DNA of 64,000 bases from contig OX359245.1 in assembly GCA_947179485.1 (NCBI GenBank), positions 35,637,067 to 35,701,066 on the forward strand. The letters run 5' to 3'. Below the pieces are notes generated by a model. That model was not told the origin of the DNA and searched no databases. It was given only the letters and a program-made list of their open reading frames with translations. Each line of letters opens with the position of its first letter. Within the stretch, counting starts at the first letter, position 1. The stretch is from Allacma fusca (Eukaryota > Arthropoda > Collembola > Symphypleona > Sminthuridae). Both the position numbers and the translations under genes were made by a program. Shown here piece after piece: positions 22,526 to 34,230 of the stretch.

Positions 22526-24839
22526 ACATTAAAATATGGTAAATAAAATCGGGAAATTGTTAGTAAATATTTGATTCCAAAGCCTGACCCGAAATATGTA
22601 CATACAAATAAAACGGAACAATATATTAATAAAATAAACATCAGAATTGAGTTCGTTATTCTTTTAACTAGCACTGCACAGCCAGCAATAATTGCTGACT
22701 CAGCGAGGCAAATGTAAATATAGGGAAAGCAGTAAATAGTTGTATGCAATAGTATACAACAGCACAACCCTAGTAAAAGTGTAGACTAACGTGCGGTAAA
22801 ATGGTTTTTAAATTTAATTTTGCTTTAATATTTTTTTAAATAATTTTCTCTTCTAATTTGAAAGAGTGGCCGAAAGAGACGGCTGCCCGTGGCAACGTCA
22901 CCTCCCTTGCTACTGTATAACGTGTGTTATTTTGTAATTAAAAAAATCAATTTATTTAGCCAGTTTGTTATTGCTCGCTCAGCCAATAAAAAACAGCGCG
23001 CGTAAATTTGAATCTTAAATTCGTATTACACCAAGACGAAGATGTAGACGAAGACGGCCCACTCCTTCAAATTAGTAGAGAGGATTGAATTTCCGAAAAC
23101 CGACATTTACATTATTTTCACTTTTTAAAGAACATTTAAATGATTCATTTTCCGTGCTAAAATGAAAAATAAAGTAAGTTATAATTTCTGACACATTAGG
23201 TAATGTGTCATCGTCGAATGTTTCAATTGTGTGGTGACATTAGTTCAGCAGTTTAGCAATAGAGAACTTCGTTTCACTTTGCCCCTAAAAACTCTACCCG
23301 CTCTGCTAGTCCCTCCATCTGGTTCAATGAAACCCCAATATCTTGGCGTGCTATCTGAGCGCATGAGAAGCATTAATCTACAGGAAGTATGTATTTGTAG
23401 AAGCATTCCCACAAACCTAGTAATTATGCTCCTTAACTCGGCATCTACATTCCTCCTATAATTTTCTTCGGGCAGAAATCCCAACTGCCTCATTCCCAAC
23501 AAACAGTGAATGACCTACGCCGAATCCTGCGTAATCCAACAAATTCATCATCTTCGATGCTCATTTAACATTTCCCTCTCATTCAGTGATAGACTAATTT
23601 TTCCTGTACACTTTGTTTCATTTTGTAAAATTTTCGTAGTCTTTAGAATTGACTAACCCAACTATACAGGCAAGATAACAATATTACAAGATCGCAAGAA
23701 GATAAATTTAACACATTTATTTGCCAATCCAAAAATATTGTGATACATTTTGCCATAAAAACAAGTTCAGCAGAGTGTACTTAAAGTTAATTTTTCCTTC
23801 ACATTAATATTTACTTAATTACGTAATGTGCAATTTAACTTGACATTAGTATATATTCCATACTAACATTTACCGATGGTTTGTTAACAAAAGAACTTAC
23901 GATACATATTTGACTGGTTAAACAGAATGAAAACAAAGTGGGTATTTTCATTCGCGTAAAGCCTGTCAGGAAGGAAAATATCCCTTTAGTTTGTATTAAA
24001 TTACTTGTAGCTGATTGAGTCCACACATACAACAACTTGCGTGTGGCTTACAATTAGATGCTATAAAAACTGAGTTTATACACACTTTTCATAAAGTCAA
24101 ATTGAGCTGATCATTTTTCTATGTATGTACATATGTATATTATTCTTACGTATAGATATATTAGGTTGAGCCATCATATACATATATGCAACTCAGTCCT
24201 TGTTAAATCCAAAGTTTTACATTTTTGTTGGCACATTTCGTATCAGCGCAGTGAGAAATATATTGTAAGTACTTGTGGTTGAATCTATATTTGAGTGCTT
24301 GGAGGACGTAACAAAATATTATGTATAGGTACATACATTAATACAATAGCAAAACCATAAAAAAGTCACTTAACCGCAAGCCGCACATTTTAGTAGTCTG
24401 GGATACGCGAAACTTATGTTAGTACGGATGTTCCACTTCTAAAATTAATGGCAAAAATTGTGTTCAGGAACAGTTGTTGTTGCGTCGTTGAATTTAACAT
24501 TATATCAATTTTTTATGAATCATTTTTATATTCGTTATGCACAATAGCTCCTGCTCTTTCTGTGGAGGTTCCGCGAGTTTATTCTGCGAGTCCATATGCG
24601 GCCTCATCCCCTCTACATACATACAAAGTTATAACTTACCGCAGATACTACTGAATATTCAACTAAATATCCCTTTCTCTGAATTTTATAACAGTCGTGA
24701 CTCAACTTTATTATTAATTCAATACACTTCCTCCTTTGGCATGTCCACTTTTACAAGGATCCTCCGTCGATTAAAAAGTCCCCAAGAATATGATTACATT
24801 TGAGTTGGATCTGGAGAAGAGATTTTTTAAAAAGTTAAA
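22526..24839. other. Intergenic between receptor 2 and peptide transporter
   Basis: Mostly AT-rich with no bounded element. A GC-richer patch at 23245-23502 has overlapping open frames on both strands; the minus-strand frame has a balanced composition but no family I recognise and no splice context. The SLC15 promoter is expected in the last few hundred bases; no core element is assigned. Confidence 0.4.
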
Positions 24840-27800
24840 ATGTTTTCGGCCGCCCATGACCTAGCAAGCGGTGAAAACATCCGATCGAGGTTAAATGGGG
24901 ATAATGCTGCCGAGTTGACAATAAAGGTAATCAATTTCTATAATATTCATTATTTTTTGTAAAAATCTTACATGCAAAAAATATCTCCCCGTGTAAGTGT
25001 TTTGGAAATTGAGCAAATAGCAATTGGGTGTTAAAATTTTCAGAAATTGCCCTACCCCAAGTCAGTGTTCCTCATCCTAGGGAATGAATTCTGCGAAAGA
25101 TTTTCGTATTATGGGATGCGGGGTAATTTAATTTTACTAACAATTCATTAAAGCATAATTTTTCTATAAAATCCCAAAACTTTCACTTACAAAAACTTGT
25201 GCTGATTTTTTCCATAGCAATCCTAGTACTGTACCTGAAAAATGTCCTCAAATATGGCGAACTCAAGGCTACGGCAATCTACCATGGCTTCGCAATGTTT
25301 GCCTATTTCACACCATTATTCGGAGCCATGCTGGCTGACTCGGTTCTGGGGAAATTCAGGTATATTTTTGAATTAAACTTTGCGTCTTTGAAGGGTCCTT
25401 TTTTAGAAATTTATTGGAATACAACCTCAACTCAATTATATAGATAATAATTATGCTCAAACACTTTTTTATTTCCAGAACGATCATGTACCTGTCAATT
25501 GTCTATGCTGCCGGGAGCATTGTTGTTTCTCTTGCGGCAACACCTCCCATCCACTTGCCAGCGATGTAACCACTCAAATTTTATAATAATTTTTAATTAT
25601 TATCTTAGAAATTTTGAAGGGGTTCAAAATAATGTTACCCAGAGAAAATGCCTGAAATTTACAAAGCAAATTTGTTATTGTCACAGCCCATTTACTATGC
25701 TAGGCCTGTCCCTAATTGCAGTGGGTACTGGGGGTATCAAACCCTGCGTGTCTTCCTTTGGGGCGGATCAGTTTACCTTACCCCAGCAGGAGAAGGAGCT
25801 GGTGTCATTTTTTTCTATTTTTTATTTCGCAATTAATGCCGGGAGTGTCACGTCCATGTTTCTCACTCCAATCTTCCGGGAGTACGTGAGCTGTTTCGGG
25901 GACAACACTTGTTATTCCCTGGCGTTCTCCGTCCCTGCAGTCCTCATGATATCTTCCATAGGTATTTAATTTTGCTCCCTCTAGGGACTGTTTCCCTGAT
26001 GTCCGCCATGGAAATAGCATAATTATGTATACCTATTCTGGGATTTAGCATGTATACACGCTGCATATTTTTTTGTATTTTTTGATGCCATAATTGAAAT
26101 GTTTTATTAAAGTTATCTTCTTACTTGGGAGAAGCTTCTATGTCATCCGGGAGCCGACGGGGAATGTTATCCTGGTCGTGGTCAGATGCATTAAGGTGAG
26201 TTTCCTAGATTTAGGGCTGTCGAAGTTCCCTTTTTTGAATAATTATTGAGGTATTTACGGTTAATAGTGCTTATTATTATTTTTATTGATTTTAAATACT
26301 TGTTCTCTTCCCCCCACTCCTAGCATGCGTTATCCCGTAAATGGAATAGTACAGAAACTAGAAGGCACTGGTTAGACTTCGCGGATGATAAATATTACCC
26401 CCAGGACATTCAGGACATCAAGGCCGTCCTCGGGGTTCTGTTCCTGTACCTTCCGTTACCGGTCTTCTGGGCGCTACTGGACCAACAGGTAAGGATCGCA
26501 GGGCCAGAATTTTCAGAGATACTCTTCTTGAAACCCGTACTGTAGATATAGACTGACTTGAATTAAATGATAAAAATATTTCTAGGGCTCAACATGGACA
26601 TTTCAAGCCTCCAGAATGAATGGGGACGTCGGAAGTTACGTATTCCTGCCGGATCAGATGCAGGTATTCCTTCAAATCCCAAACGAAACTCTTTCATACA
26701 ACTTCGAACGCGTGGAAATTCTGCTAGAGGGGAATTAATTTCCATACTCGGCCTCTGAACTTGCTATTTTATTTTAAAAAATTCAGTAAGAAATATTGCA
26801 AATCAATTATCTGTTATGAATGTTTTGCATCGATAACAGGTTACGAATCCGGTGCTGGTTTTGATCCTCATCCCGATTTTTGACAAGTTCATCTACCCGA
26901 TGCTTGGGAAATGCGGCATGCTCCAGAAACCATTACAGAGGCTAACTACTGGAGGAGTTTTTGCTGGAATTGCCTTCGTTGTATCGGGACTTGTGGAATT
27001 GAGACTTGAGGTATGAGCAAACTGATCATGATTACATTTGAGATTGCGAATGTTTGTTAAATTATAAATGTCCGAATTAATCAAGTACATTCCCGATTTA
27101 TTTTCACAAACGCAGGAAACTTATCCGATTGAATTAGCACTGGGTCAATCCAACCTCAACTTTATCAGCATGGTTCCGTTCAACCTCACGGGGACTTTCA
27201 TCAATGGACCTGCAGGATACCCGAAAGACCAATTTTACATCGGACCTGAGAGTAGCAACAATTTTGGGGTTGTTCCACAAGGAGTCTATGAAATTAACTT
27301 CAAGACCATCAATAGTTTCCGGACATCATTTACATTAACAAGTGAAACCGTATGTGTTCAAATATTTTACCGAGAGCTCTCTTATTGATCAACAATTTGC
27401 AGGCTCACCTTCTGCAACTTTTTTAGGCATCGACGCTTCTAATCACTCCTGGAGCAAATGCATCTCTGGTGTTTACCTTCCCGGAGGATACTGTGAGCTC
27501 TGAAAAAAAATCCGAGGATGCTTTGAGGAAATCTTCAGATGGGAATCCTTTAGTTAGGTCTGCGAATATCCCTGGATTTCGGAGCTAAATGATAATACGA
27601 GTTTGGTTTGTTAATTCGTGTTTAATTATTATATGCAATCCTCTTTCAGAATAGTCCAAGTCGGTCTCTGGACCAATCATTTGGAGAGCCCAGAAGATAG
27701 TAGGAACAATACCCTGAAGGAGAATCTAGCCCATAAAATCCTTTTGGTTGAAGCTACAAAAGAAGCTCAGACATATTCCTTTGCATATGAAACTAACTTT

Positions 27801-28724
27801 AGTTTGTATTCTGATTGGAGATCGACTCCGTCAAGGGAAGTGGAAGTTGGGACGTAAGTGTCTCTTGTTTTTGGAGTAGACTAATTTTTATTCCGCTTAA
27901 AGATCACAACAAATGATTTTAATATAATTGGTTACCATAATTTGGTCATAATTTCAACCCCCTTAGATACAAAGTGATCGTGGGAGAGGGGTTCTATGCT
28001 TCAGCGTTGAAGGAAACTGTCAAATTAGAACTTGGAGGGAGTTATATTCTGACTGTTATCGCGGATCCGGATTCCGCATCGGGATATCGATTTCAGCAGA
28101 ATACCTTAGTAAAGCCCAATAGCTTGCATATGTTTTGGCTCTTCCCTCAATACCTGATTATCACCATGGGGGAAGTCATGTTCACAATTACTGTGATGGA
28201 CTTCTCCTACAGCCAGGTATATAAATATAAACGATCTGCTTAATAAATCCTTTTGAGATTATTTTAGTCTTAATTTTCTACATCGGAATTCGTCCTTCTC
28301 TTTCAAAGGCTCCCAAGAGTATGAAATCTGTGATGCAATCCGCTTGGCTCATGACAGTTGCTGTGGGTAACTTAGTTGTAGTGCTCGTTGCAGAGGCCAG
28401 GATCTTTGATAGACAGGTATTGGACATACTGATCATTTTGATGAAAATGTTTGAGCAATGCTTTGGCTTTTTTAAAAAGTATTCTTATGTAAATATTAAA
28501 AATACAATAATTTTTTACAATTATTTCAGTGGAAGGAATTCTTCCTCTATGCGGGATTAATGTTCCTGGACATGCTAATATTCAGTTACATGGCATTTCG
28601 GTACAAGCCCGTTTTAAAGGTCGAGAATAATGAGACTGATGAGCTCCTCCCAAAATACGGTCATGAACCCTGGATTGAAAGTGATGAGGATGATTTGAGT
28701 AGGAGGAGTATAAGTGTACATTAA
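24840..28724 (+). CDS. SLC15A: SLC15-family proton-coupled oligopeptide transporter
   Basis: Fifteen exons: 24840-24926, 25044-25122, 25218-25359, 25479-25565, 25687-25961, 26113-26195, 26324-26488, 26586-26663, 26840-27010, 27116-27349, 27427-27557, 27650-27853, 27967-28216, 28309-28416, 28530-28724. All introns are GT-AG with consistent phases, giving 762 residues, close to animal PEPT proteins. The protein imports di- and tripeptides with protons across the plasma membrane. Hallmarks: YPKSVFLILGNEFCERFSYYG (E44xxER48 proton-coupling motif), the first-pocket His78, the signature GTGGIKPC with D159 (145-161), FFSIFYFAINAGS, FWALLDQQ, and WLFPQYLIITMGEV. The large extracellular domain between TM9 and TM10 is encoded by exons 10-13 (about residues 390-600). 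The tail is acidic and cytoplasmic. No lesion seen. Which paralogue (PEPT1, PEPT2 or fly Yin) is open. Confidence 0.96.
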
Positions 28725-28913
28725 TATTTTATTTATTTATTTTGACGCAAATGAACTGACTTACTCTATATGATTTTAAAAGAATGTGTCATAATTGTAT
28801 TAATTCAAGTCAGGTGGATTTCTAAGAAGCTTGTAATAATTATTATAATTAACTGACACTTCAATGCACCTCAGTGAGGGCATGTTAATCCCCTTCATTT
28901 ATGAAAGGGATCA

Positions 28914-28940
28914 ACATTAAATTAAATTAAATTAAATTAA
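28914..28940. repeat. (ATTAA)n microsatellite
   Basis: Five tandem ATTAA-type units lie downstream of the peptide transporter stop codon, in the 189-bp zone left of the simple AT-rich spacer to the convergent gene. Confidence 0.85.
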
Positions 28941-29129
28941 AGGATTTATTAATAATTATAATTATTTTAAAGCCCTCACATCCCTAGCTAGGAATCAACA
29001 ATTTATTAATTTTTGAAACCAAGCAAAAATGTCACATGTTGAGGGGTACAATAAATACATTTTTAGTACAATATATGTTCCTCCTGCATTAAATTAAACG
29101 GTTATAAATAGTACCAGGGATTACATGTA

Positions 29130-29864
29130 CTACTTTATTTTCTTATAAATTTGTTTTGCCTCAGTCATCCCACATTTGAAAGTTACATGGAGTTCCTCTC
29201 CAGTAAATTCCATTTTACAGTCCGTGACCCGCTCCCCACAAGTTTGACGGTAATTCCATGTTGTATTTGACTCCGGGGATGCCGTAATGGTTGACTGTCA
29301 CAAAATAATGACATAAATGTATTAAATTATTATTTACCCACAAAAATCATAACCTTTTGGTAAAGTAAATATCCCTTGCAGATTTATTAGTTAGACATTA
29401 AGTTTTGTTAGAGAATTTTATTTTTTACTGTGCATTCTTGGGCATCAAGCGAGGTCTCCTTAAAGGGCTGGCCCAATTTGAAAACAAGGCTATTTTTTGG
29501 GACACTGGCCGCAATGTTCATTGACCAGGTCTCGGTTTGCTTATTGTAAGATACTGTCACGTGCCATTTTTTAATATTGTATAATTGGAGCCGTTCCTCT
29601 GGCATCCCTATATATTCAATACCGCATTGGGTCAATTAGAGATGAATATATTTTTTATTAGATGATTCTATTTTAAGAATTATGTACATCTTCCTCAAAT
29701 TGCAACTATATGTACAGACGGTCCGTGGGGAGTGTACTATTTATACGTTGCTCTTTGAGAGACTCACCAAGTTGAGTCATAAACGCCTGGAAATTGTCAG
29801 AACGGATGCCGGAATATGTCCCAACTATTGTCGAAATCACATTTGCAGGTCGACTTCCGGACAT
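29130..29864 (-). CDS. Fatty-acid-binding protein (lipocalin-like FABP/CRABP family)
   Basis: Three exons on the minus strand, 29864-29768, 29607-29429 and 29294-29130, joined by GT-AG introns of 160 and 134 nt (phases 1 and 0). They encode 146 residues, slightly longer than the usual 130-135. The N-terminus has GTYSGIRSDNFQAFMTQLG, matching the conserved G-x-Y-x-x-x-x-S-x-N-F-x-x-F-M block. The middle has the barrel strand FKLGQPFKETSLD. The C-terminus has GEELHVTFKCG followed by a Lys-rich end. Family members are cytosolic ten-stranded barrels that carry fatty acids or retinoids. The gene converges on the peptide transporter, with 405 bp between stop codons. No frame damage. Exact subtype is not assigned. 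Confidence 0.88.
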
Positions 29865-30655
29865 GGTTTACGAGCTGATGTCCAATAAATTAACTCCAGT
29901 GAGGATGGTTCTGGTCATTATTCCTCTCCGCGGATTTACTGTACTAATTCCAGACTGAGTGGGGACAACATTTTGCATCGTACTTTAAAAAAAGTATATT
30001 TCTGTCCGTGAGTGATTACTTGCAAAAGGAAGTCAAATTATGTGCAATCCCAGGGTTTGTGTGACTTCTAGAAATAATATTGGGGCAATTACTGGAAGTA
30101 ATCTTTAGATTGACATTAAATGACTGCTTTTTATTAAGGCCACAAAGAACACAACCTTGCACATTTGAGATTAATACAACTGAAACAAAATTGTCACTTC
30201 AAAATTAGACAATTGGATATTACAAGGGGACTGGAAATTCGAAAGATTTTCAATATTTTTTCATGTAATCTGCAGCATAGAACATATTGTATTCAGGACT
30301 ATGGAAGCACGTGTGTATGTAAGTGTGTACTACAAATTAAATTACTAAATATTTAACATGATCTTGCAATGCAGACCTGGAGAATAGTGTGTTAAAAATG
30401 AAAGATGAGAAAAAATGACGTTTTTATCTGCTTATACTACGAAACTACGAACGTACTACAAACTTAGAAACTCTCAGATTTTTATAAACATATATTATTG
30501 TTTTGCTTTTTTTTTTTGTGACTGAAAAATTATTTAGAATAAAAATAATTATATTTTCTAAGTTTGTTTAATGGGTAGAAACAGCTATTATAATTTTAAT
30601 ATTTTGGCAGGACACCTACGAGCAATAAAAAATCAGTGATGACGCCATGACGCCT
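29865..30655. other. Intergenic upstream of FABP gene
   Basis: Likely 5' flank of the FABP gene; no core promoter element is called. No bounded repeat seen. The last bases (30656-30663, ACAGATAT) are the left target duplication of the next element. Confidence 0.4.
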
Positions 30656-30663
30656 ACAGATAT

Positions 30664-32884
30664 CAGTGCTGCCCGCCAGGCTACCTAGTCAAGTCTAGTC
30701 TAGTCTTTAAAGTTTAGAGCAGCAACTAGTCAAGTCTAGTCAAGTCAGCTGTACGTTTAATGAGCAATAGTCAAGTCTAGTCCTAGTCTTCATTCTGCAG
30801 CTGGTTCCCTAGTCAAGTCTAGTCGATTCCCCTAGTCACAGTGTATTTTTCTAAAAATTCCTTAATTTTGATTAGCAAAATATGAAAAATATCATTTTTT
30901 TAAACTTGAGCTTCGTTGAGTTCAAAATTTTCAGATTTTAGCAAATACCTCTATCAAAAAACCAGTTCGTGTTTATTTACATCAAACAACGTAAAGATGT
31001 GAAACAACACGTGTAATTTACATGAATACAAAAATAATGCTCGGTAAGCTTTTTACACAATTAACAATTTTCAGTGTATAAATTAGTTTTTGATACTTTA
31101 ACCGCAAGTTCGGAATCAAATTTTTCCAAGAAAATAGGGCTTTATAACAATTTATGGGTGAACTGTTTTATCTAATACATAGGGATTTATCAGTGGGATA
31201 TTTTCTGGTATATTATACAAAATTTCCACTCGGACGCATCATGGGATATAGCCGGCGCAAACAGTGGAATTTGTAGTAGGCTGTACCCATGGGTCGATGT
31301 TTTGTAAATTTCCCAGGAAGAACATTTCTAAATATCCTGCTGAAACAAAGGTCAGCGATTTTCAAAATACCTGTTGACAACTAAAATGTCCCTAGACGAC
31401 GTTATACAGTAAAACTTGTATATAGTGGCCGGCTATATAGTGGTTTCCTCCACATTGTGGCCCATGTCAGGTTTCCCCGTCATAAGTCCTATCTTTTAAC
31501 ATTACGTACACCCCGATTATAATAGTTTTTTATATAGTGGTCCCCTGCCGATTATGGTCTGGGATTTTAGACCATTCGTATAGAAATGCAGGCTTTCAAC
31601 TCTGCATACAGTGGTCCGAATAAACATTAGTGTAAATTTAAATCGCGCGAAGTTAGACAACTTCAAAAACGTCATGCACATTCCATAACACGCATTTCTT
31701 GTGTTGAGGCTTGGAGTGGTGCTTAAGTGTGCTCGGTATGATTGGTTTTCGAAGTTATTTTAAAGGGAATTACAATTATGACGTCTTGGGTAACGGCCCA
31801 CCAATGCGTACATTTCCTTCAAGAATTTCTCGTAAGGAACAATATTAAAAGTCTAAAGCATTCAAAAATTAGTAATTACTTTAATAAAGTGTAATTGCTA
31901 ATAAAATATTGCATACTGAGCAAGCATTAATGCATTAATTGTGCGTAAGAATTATTTAATTTGAAGTACTGTATATAGTGGTTAGGACCACTATATCCGG
32001 CACAATGGTCCCTGTTAATAGTGGTCAAATTTTCTTTCCCCTAGAGAAACCACGATAGACAAGTTTTACTGTATTCCTGTCAAATAAAGTCAAACAATCT
32101 AAAAATTCCTGTTGTCTTACCTAATTTTCCTCAAAAAATTGAAAATCCCTGTCAAGGGATTAACAAATTAGACTAGCCTTGTCCTCAAAAAGGAATCCCT
32201 TCCCTTGGTGATTTTCCCTGCCAGAATAATTTTTGTCCTGGGAAGAATGTTCTCTTCTAATATCATGATAATAAATAACAATGTTCAAAGGCACGTTAGA
32301 AAGATTGGTTTGGGACGGGTTTTGGTTTAAAGAAAGAAGTACTAGGTATGTAATTTTCATTTTAGTTACAATTTGAAAAGTATCAATAAAAAATTGTTTT
32401 GCAAAAAATCAATTCTTTTAACTATAGAAAGTAACGTGGAAAATGTATCCTAGCTATCGTTATTATCAATTGCACTGTTAATGAATAAATTGTAACATGT
32501 TCCTAAACACTTTACGTACCTACTAGAAAATTGTATGTTTTGTTCTTTCGAAACGAAGAAATATACTTAATCATGCCAAACCGTACTGACGATGATCATT
32601 TCGTGTACACTGGAATTTCGAGCTGACTTTGTAGCTTTGATTTTCAGCTACATAAGGGAGCCTCAAGTAATTGTGTCTTGACTAGCATTTCCATGAAGTC
32701 ATGCAAGTCAAGTCTAGTCAAGTCCTGTGTTTTGGCGAGTCGCCCTAGTCTATTCTAGTCAAGTCACGTAATAGTAACAGCAGGTCTAGTCAAGTCAAGT
32801 CTATTCTTTTACGTCCTTTTTGCCTCCTAGTCTAGTCAAGTCTAGACTTTCCTAGTCAAGTCTGACTAGACTAGGGCAGCAGTG
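30664..32884. mobile_element. hAT-like element, AGTCAAGTCT word family
   Basis: A 2221-bp element flanked by a perfect 8-bp repeat ACAGATAT (30656-30663 and 32885-32892). The left end is CAGTGCTGCCC and the right end, reverse-complemented, CACTGCTGCCC, close to classic hAT termini. Subterminal zones (30690-30840 and 32680-32875) are arrays of CTAGTCAAGTC and its complement. It carries a 665-bp pogo-like insertion (31407-32071), flanked by degenerate repeats with CCCTGTCAAGG-type words (31190-31400 and 32074-32250). Confidence 0.9.
31407..32071. mobile_element. pogo/Tigger-like MITE nested in hAT element
   Basis: Inverted termini CAGTAAAACTTGT (left) and ACAAGTTTTACTG (right) at a TA dinucleotide (31405-31406 and 32072-32073). 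Subterminal words TATATAGTGG and its complement recur. The CAGTAAAAC start and TA duplication fit the pogo/Tigger branch of Tc1/mariner. No transposase frame is present. Confidence 0.8.
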
Positions 32885-32892
32885 ACAGATAT

Positions 32893-33401
32893 GCCTGAAC
32901 ATCTGTTTTATATTTTTGGTACAGCCCGCCCGGCCTCCCCATGAATGATGAACGTCAAACAAAACTGAGATTTTACCAGAAACAGCCCGTTAGCTTTAAG
33001 AATCCATAATACACAGACACTTTTCTTGGAATACAGTAGTGCTTTTATTATAAATATTTTTTCTCTTCCATAACTTGTACTATTCCTGTTCTGTTCCTGT
33101 CATACAGAAGTGTTTGACAATATATGTGTACATATATCACCGACAGCCCGATCCAAGGAGCATTTTTAGTGCCATAAGTGCCAAATCTTTATATTTTTAA
33201 ATTCTGAATATGGATTTCAGCAACCGCATAATAAAGATGTGATTTGCTGGAATCCGACCAAGTTTTCAATCAGAATTTTGAAATAGTTTTGTGAGTTGAA
33301 GCATTCCAATTTAAGGAATCAATATTGAAAGACACCAAAAACTATCAGGATTTCTTCTTGTTTTGAAGCTCTCCTCGCCTCAAGAATATTCACTGGTTTT
33401 G
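32893..33401. other. Intergenic, no gene seen
   Basis: AT-rich spacer. A homopolymer T16 (A16 on the minus strand) at 33402-33417 lies at the 3' end of the decayed FABP-like gene. Confidence 0.4.
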
Positions 33402-34230
33402 TTTTTTTTTTTTTTTTGAAGAATTGGCTGACAGGGACGCCTTCTAAATTATATATGGTAATGATTATGTCTTTTCGGAACCTGTATAGGTGATGAGGTC
33501 CTTTTTCCCCTTCCAGTTCTGCTCATGCATCAGAGCTATCTTTCCAGCTTTTGCTGGGATCAATGACAATGCTGACTATTTCGAGTTTAAATCGTCGCTG
33601 AAGCAAAATGGTCTAAGTGCTGTATAAATAACATGTGCACGTATACCATTTTGCCTCTTCAGCAACGACATGATAATAAATTAATAATAAAAAACGTATA
33701 AGCATAATATATTTTTTTTAAACATTGAAGTCTGAAATATATACATAAGTAAGTACCCATTCATGTATGGGTACATACATATGTACGTAATGCTCTGGAT
33801 AAAATTAGAATCTTGCATTCCCTCCCGTCTAAAGTTTCTTCGTCGACGAGAGACTCAAATTGAAGGAGAATGTCACGCTGTCTTGGGACGGACTTGCTGC
33901 TCCAGAGTGTTTTTATCCTCATATGTTGTTTGTGCATGATTTCCAGAAAAGTATTGGAATTTAGTACCACTTTGTGGAGAAGGAAATTCACATCTGGCAA
34001 TTTAAATAATTCCTTATCCAAATTTAACTTGTACGCTTATAGGGATATAAATTTATATTGTACAATAACTATGTATAGACACATATCGAATTAAGATTTT
34101 TGTAGGGAAGCCATTCCTGCCAAAATTAATGCAGAGCATAATCCCAGAGTTTTTTTCAAATAGTCCTCAAAGTTGTCATTATAACTGATCATCTTGTAAC
34201 TGCCTACTGTCTTTGCTGGTCTGCTAGGGA
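33402..34230 (-). pseudogene. Second fatty-acid-binding-protein-like gene, probably decayed
   Basis: Three blocks in order on the minus strand match the FABP fold. The first, about 34230-34144, reads SRPAKTVGSYKMISYNDNFE, matching the conserved N-terminal block. The second, about 33993-33812, contains VNFLLHKVVLNSNTFLEI and then EETLDGRECK. The third, about 33518-33420, contains RKDIIITIYNLEGV and ends in Phe-Phe-Lys. Block 1 has no in-frame ATG, since its frame opens after a stop without one, and no GT donor where the intron should begin. Block 2 reaches a usable GT donor only about 25 nt late. I therefore think it is a pseudogene related to the gene at 29130-29864, but non-canonical splicing cannot be excluded. 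Confidence 0.55.

Noticed and set aside
23245..23502. 85-codon minus-strand frame with balanced composition
   Set aside because: A plus-strand frame overlaps it, no motif is recognisable and no neighbouring exon was found, so I left it uncalled.
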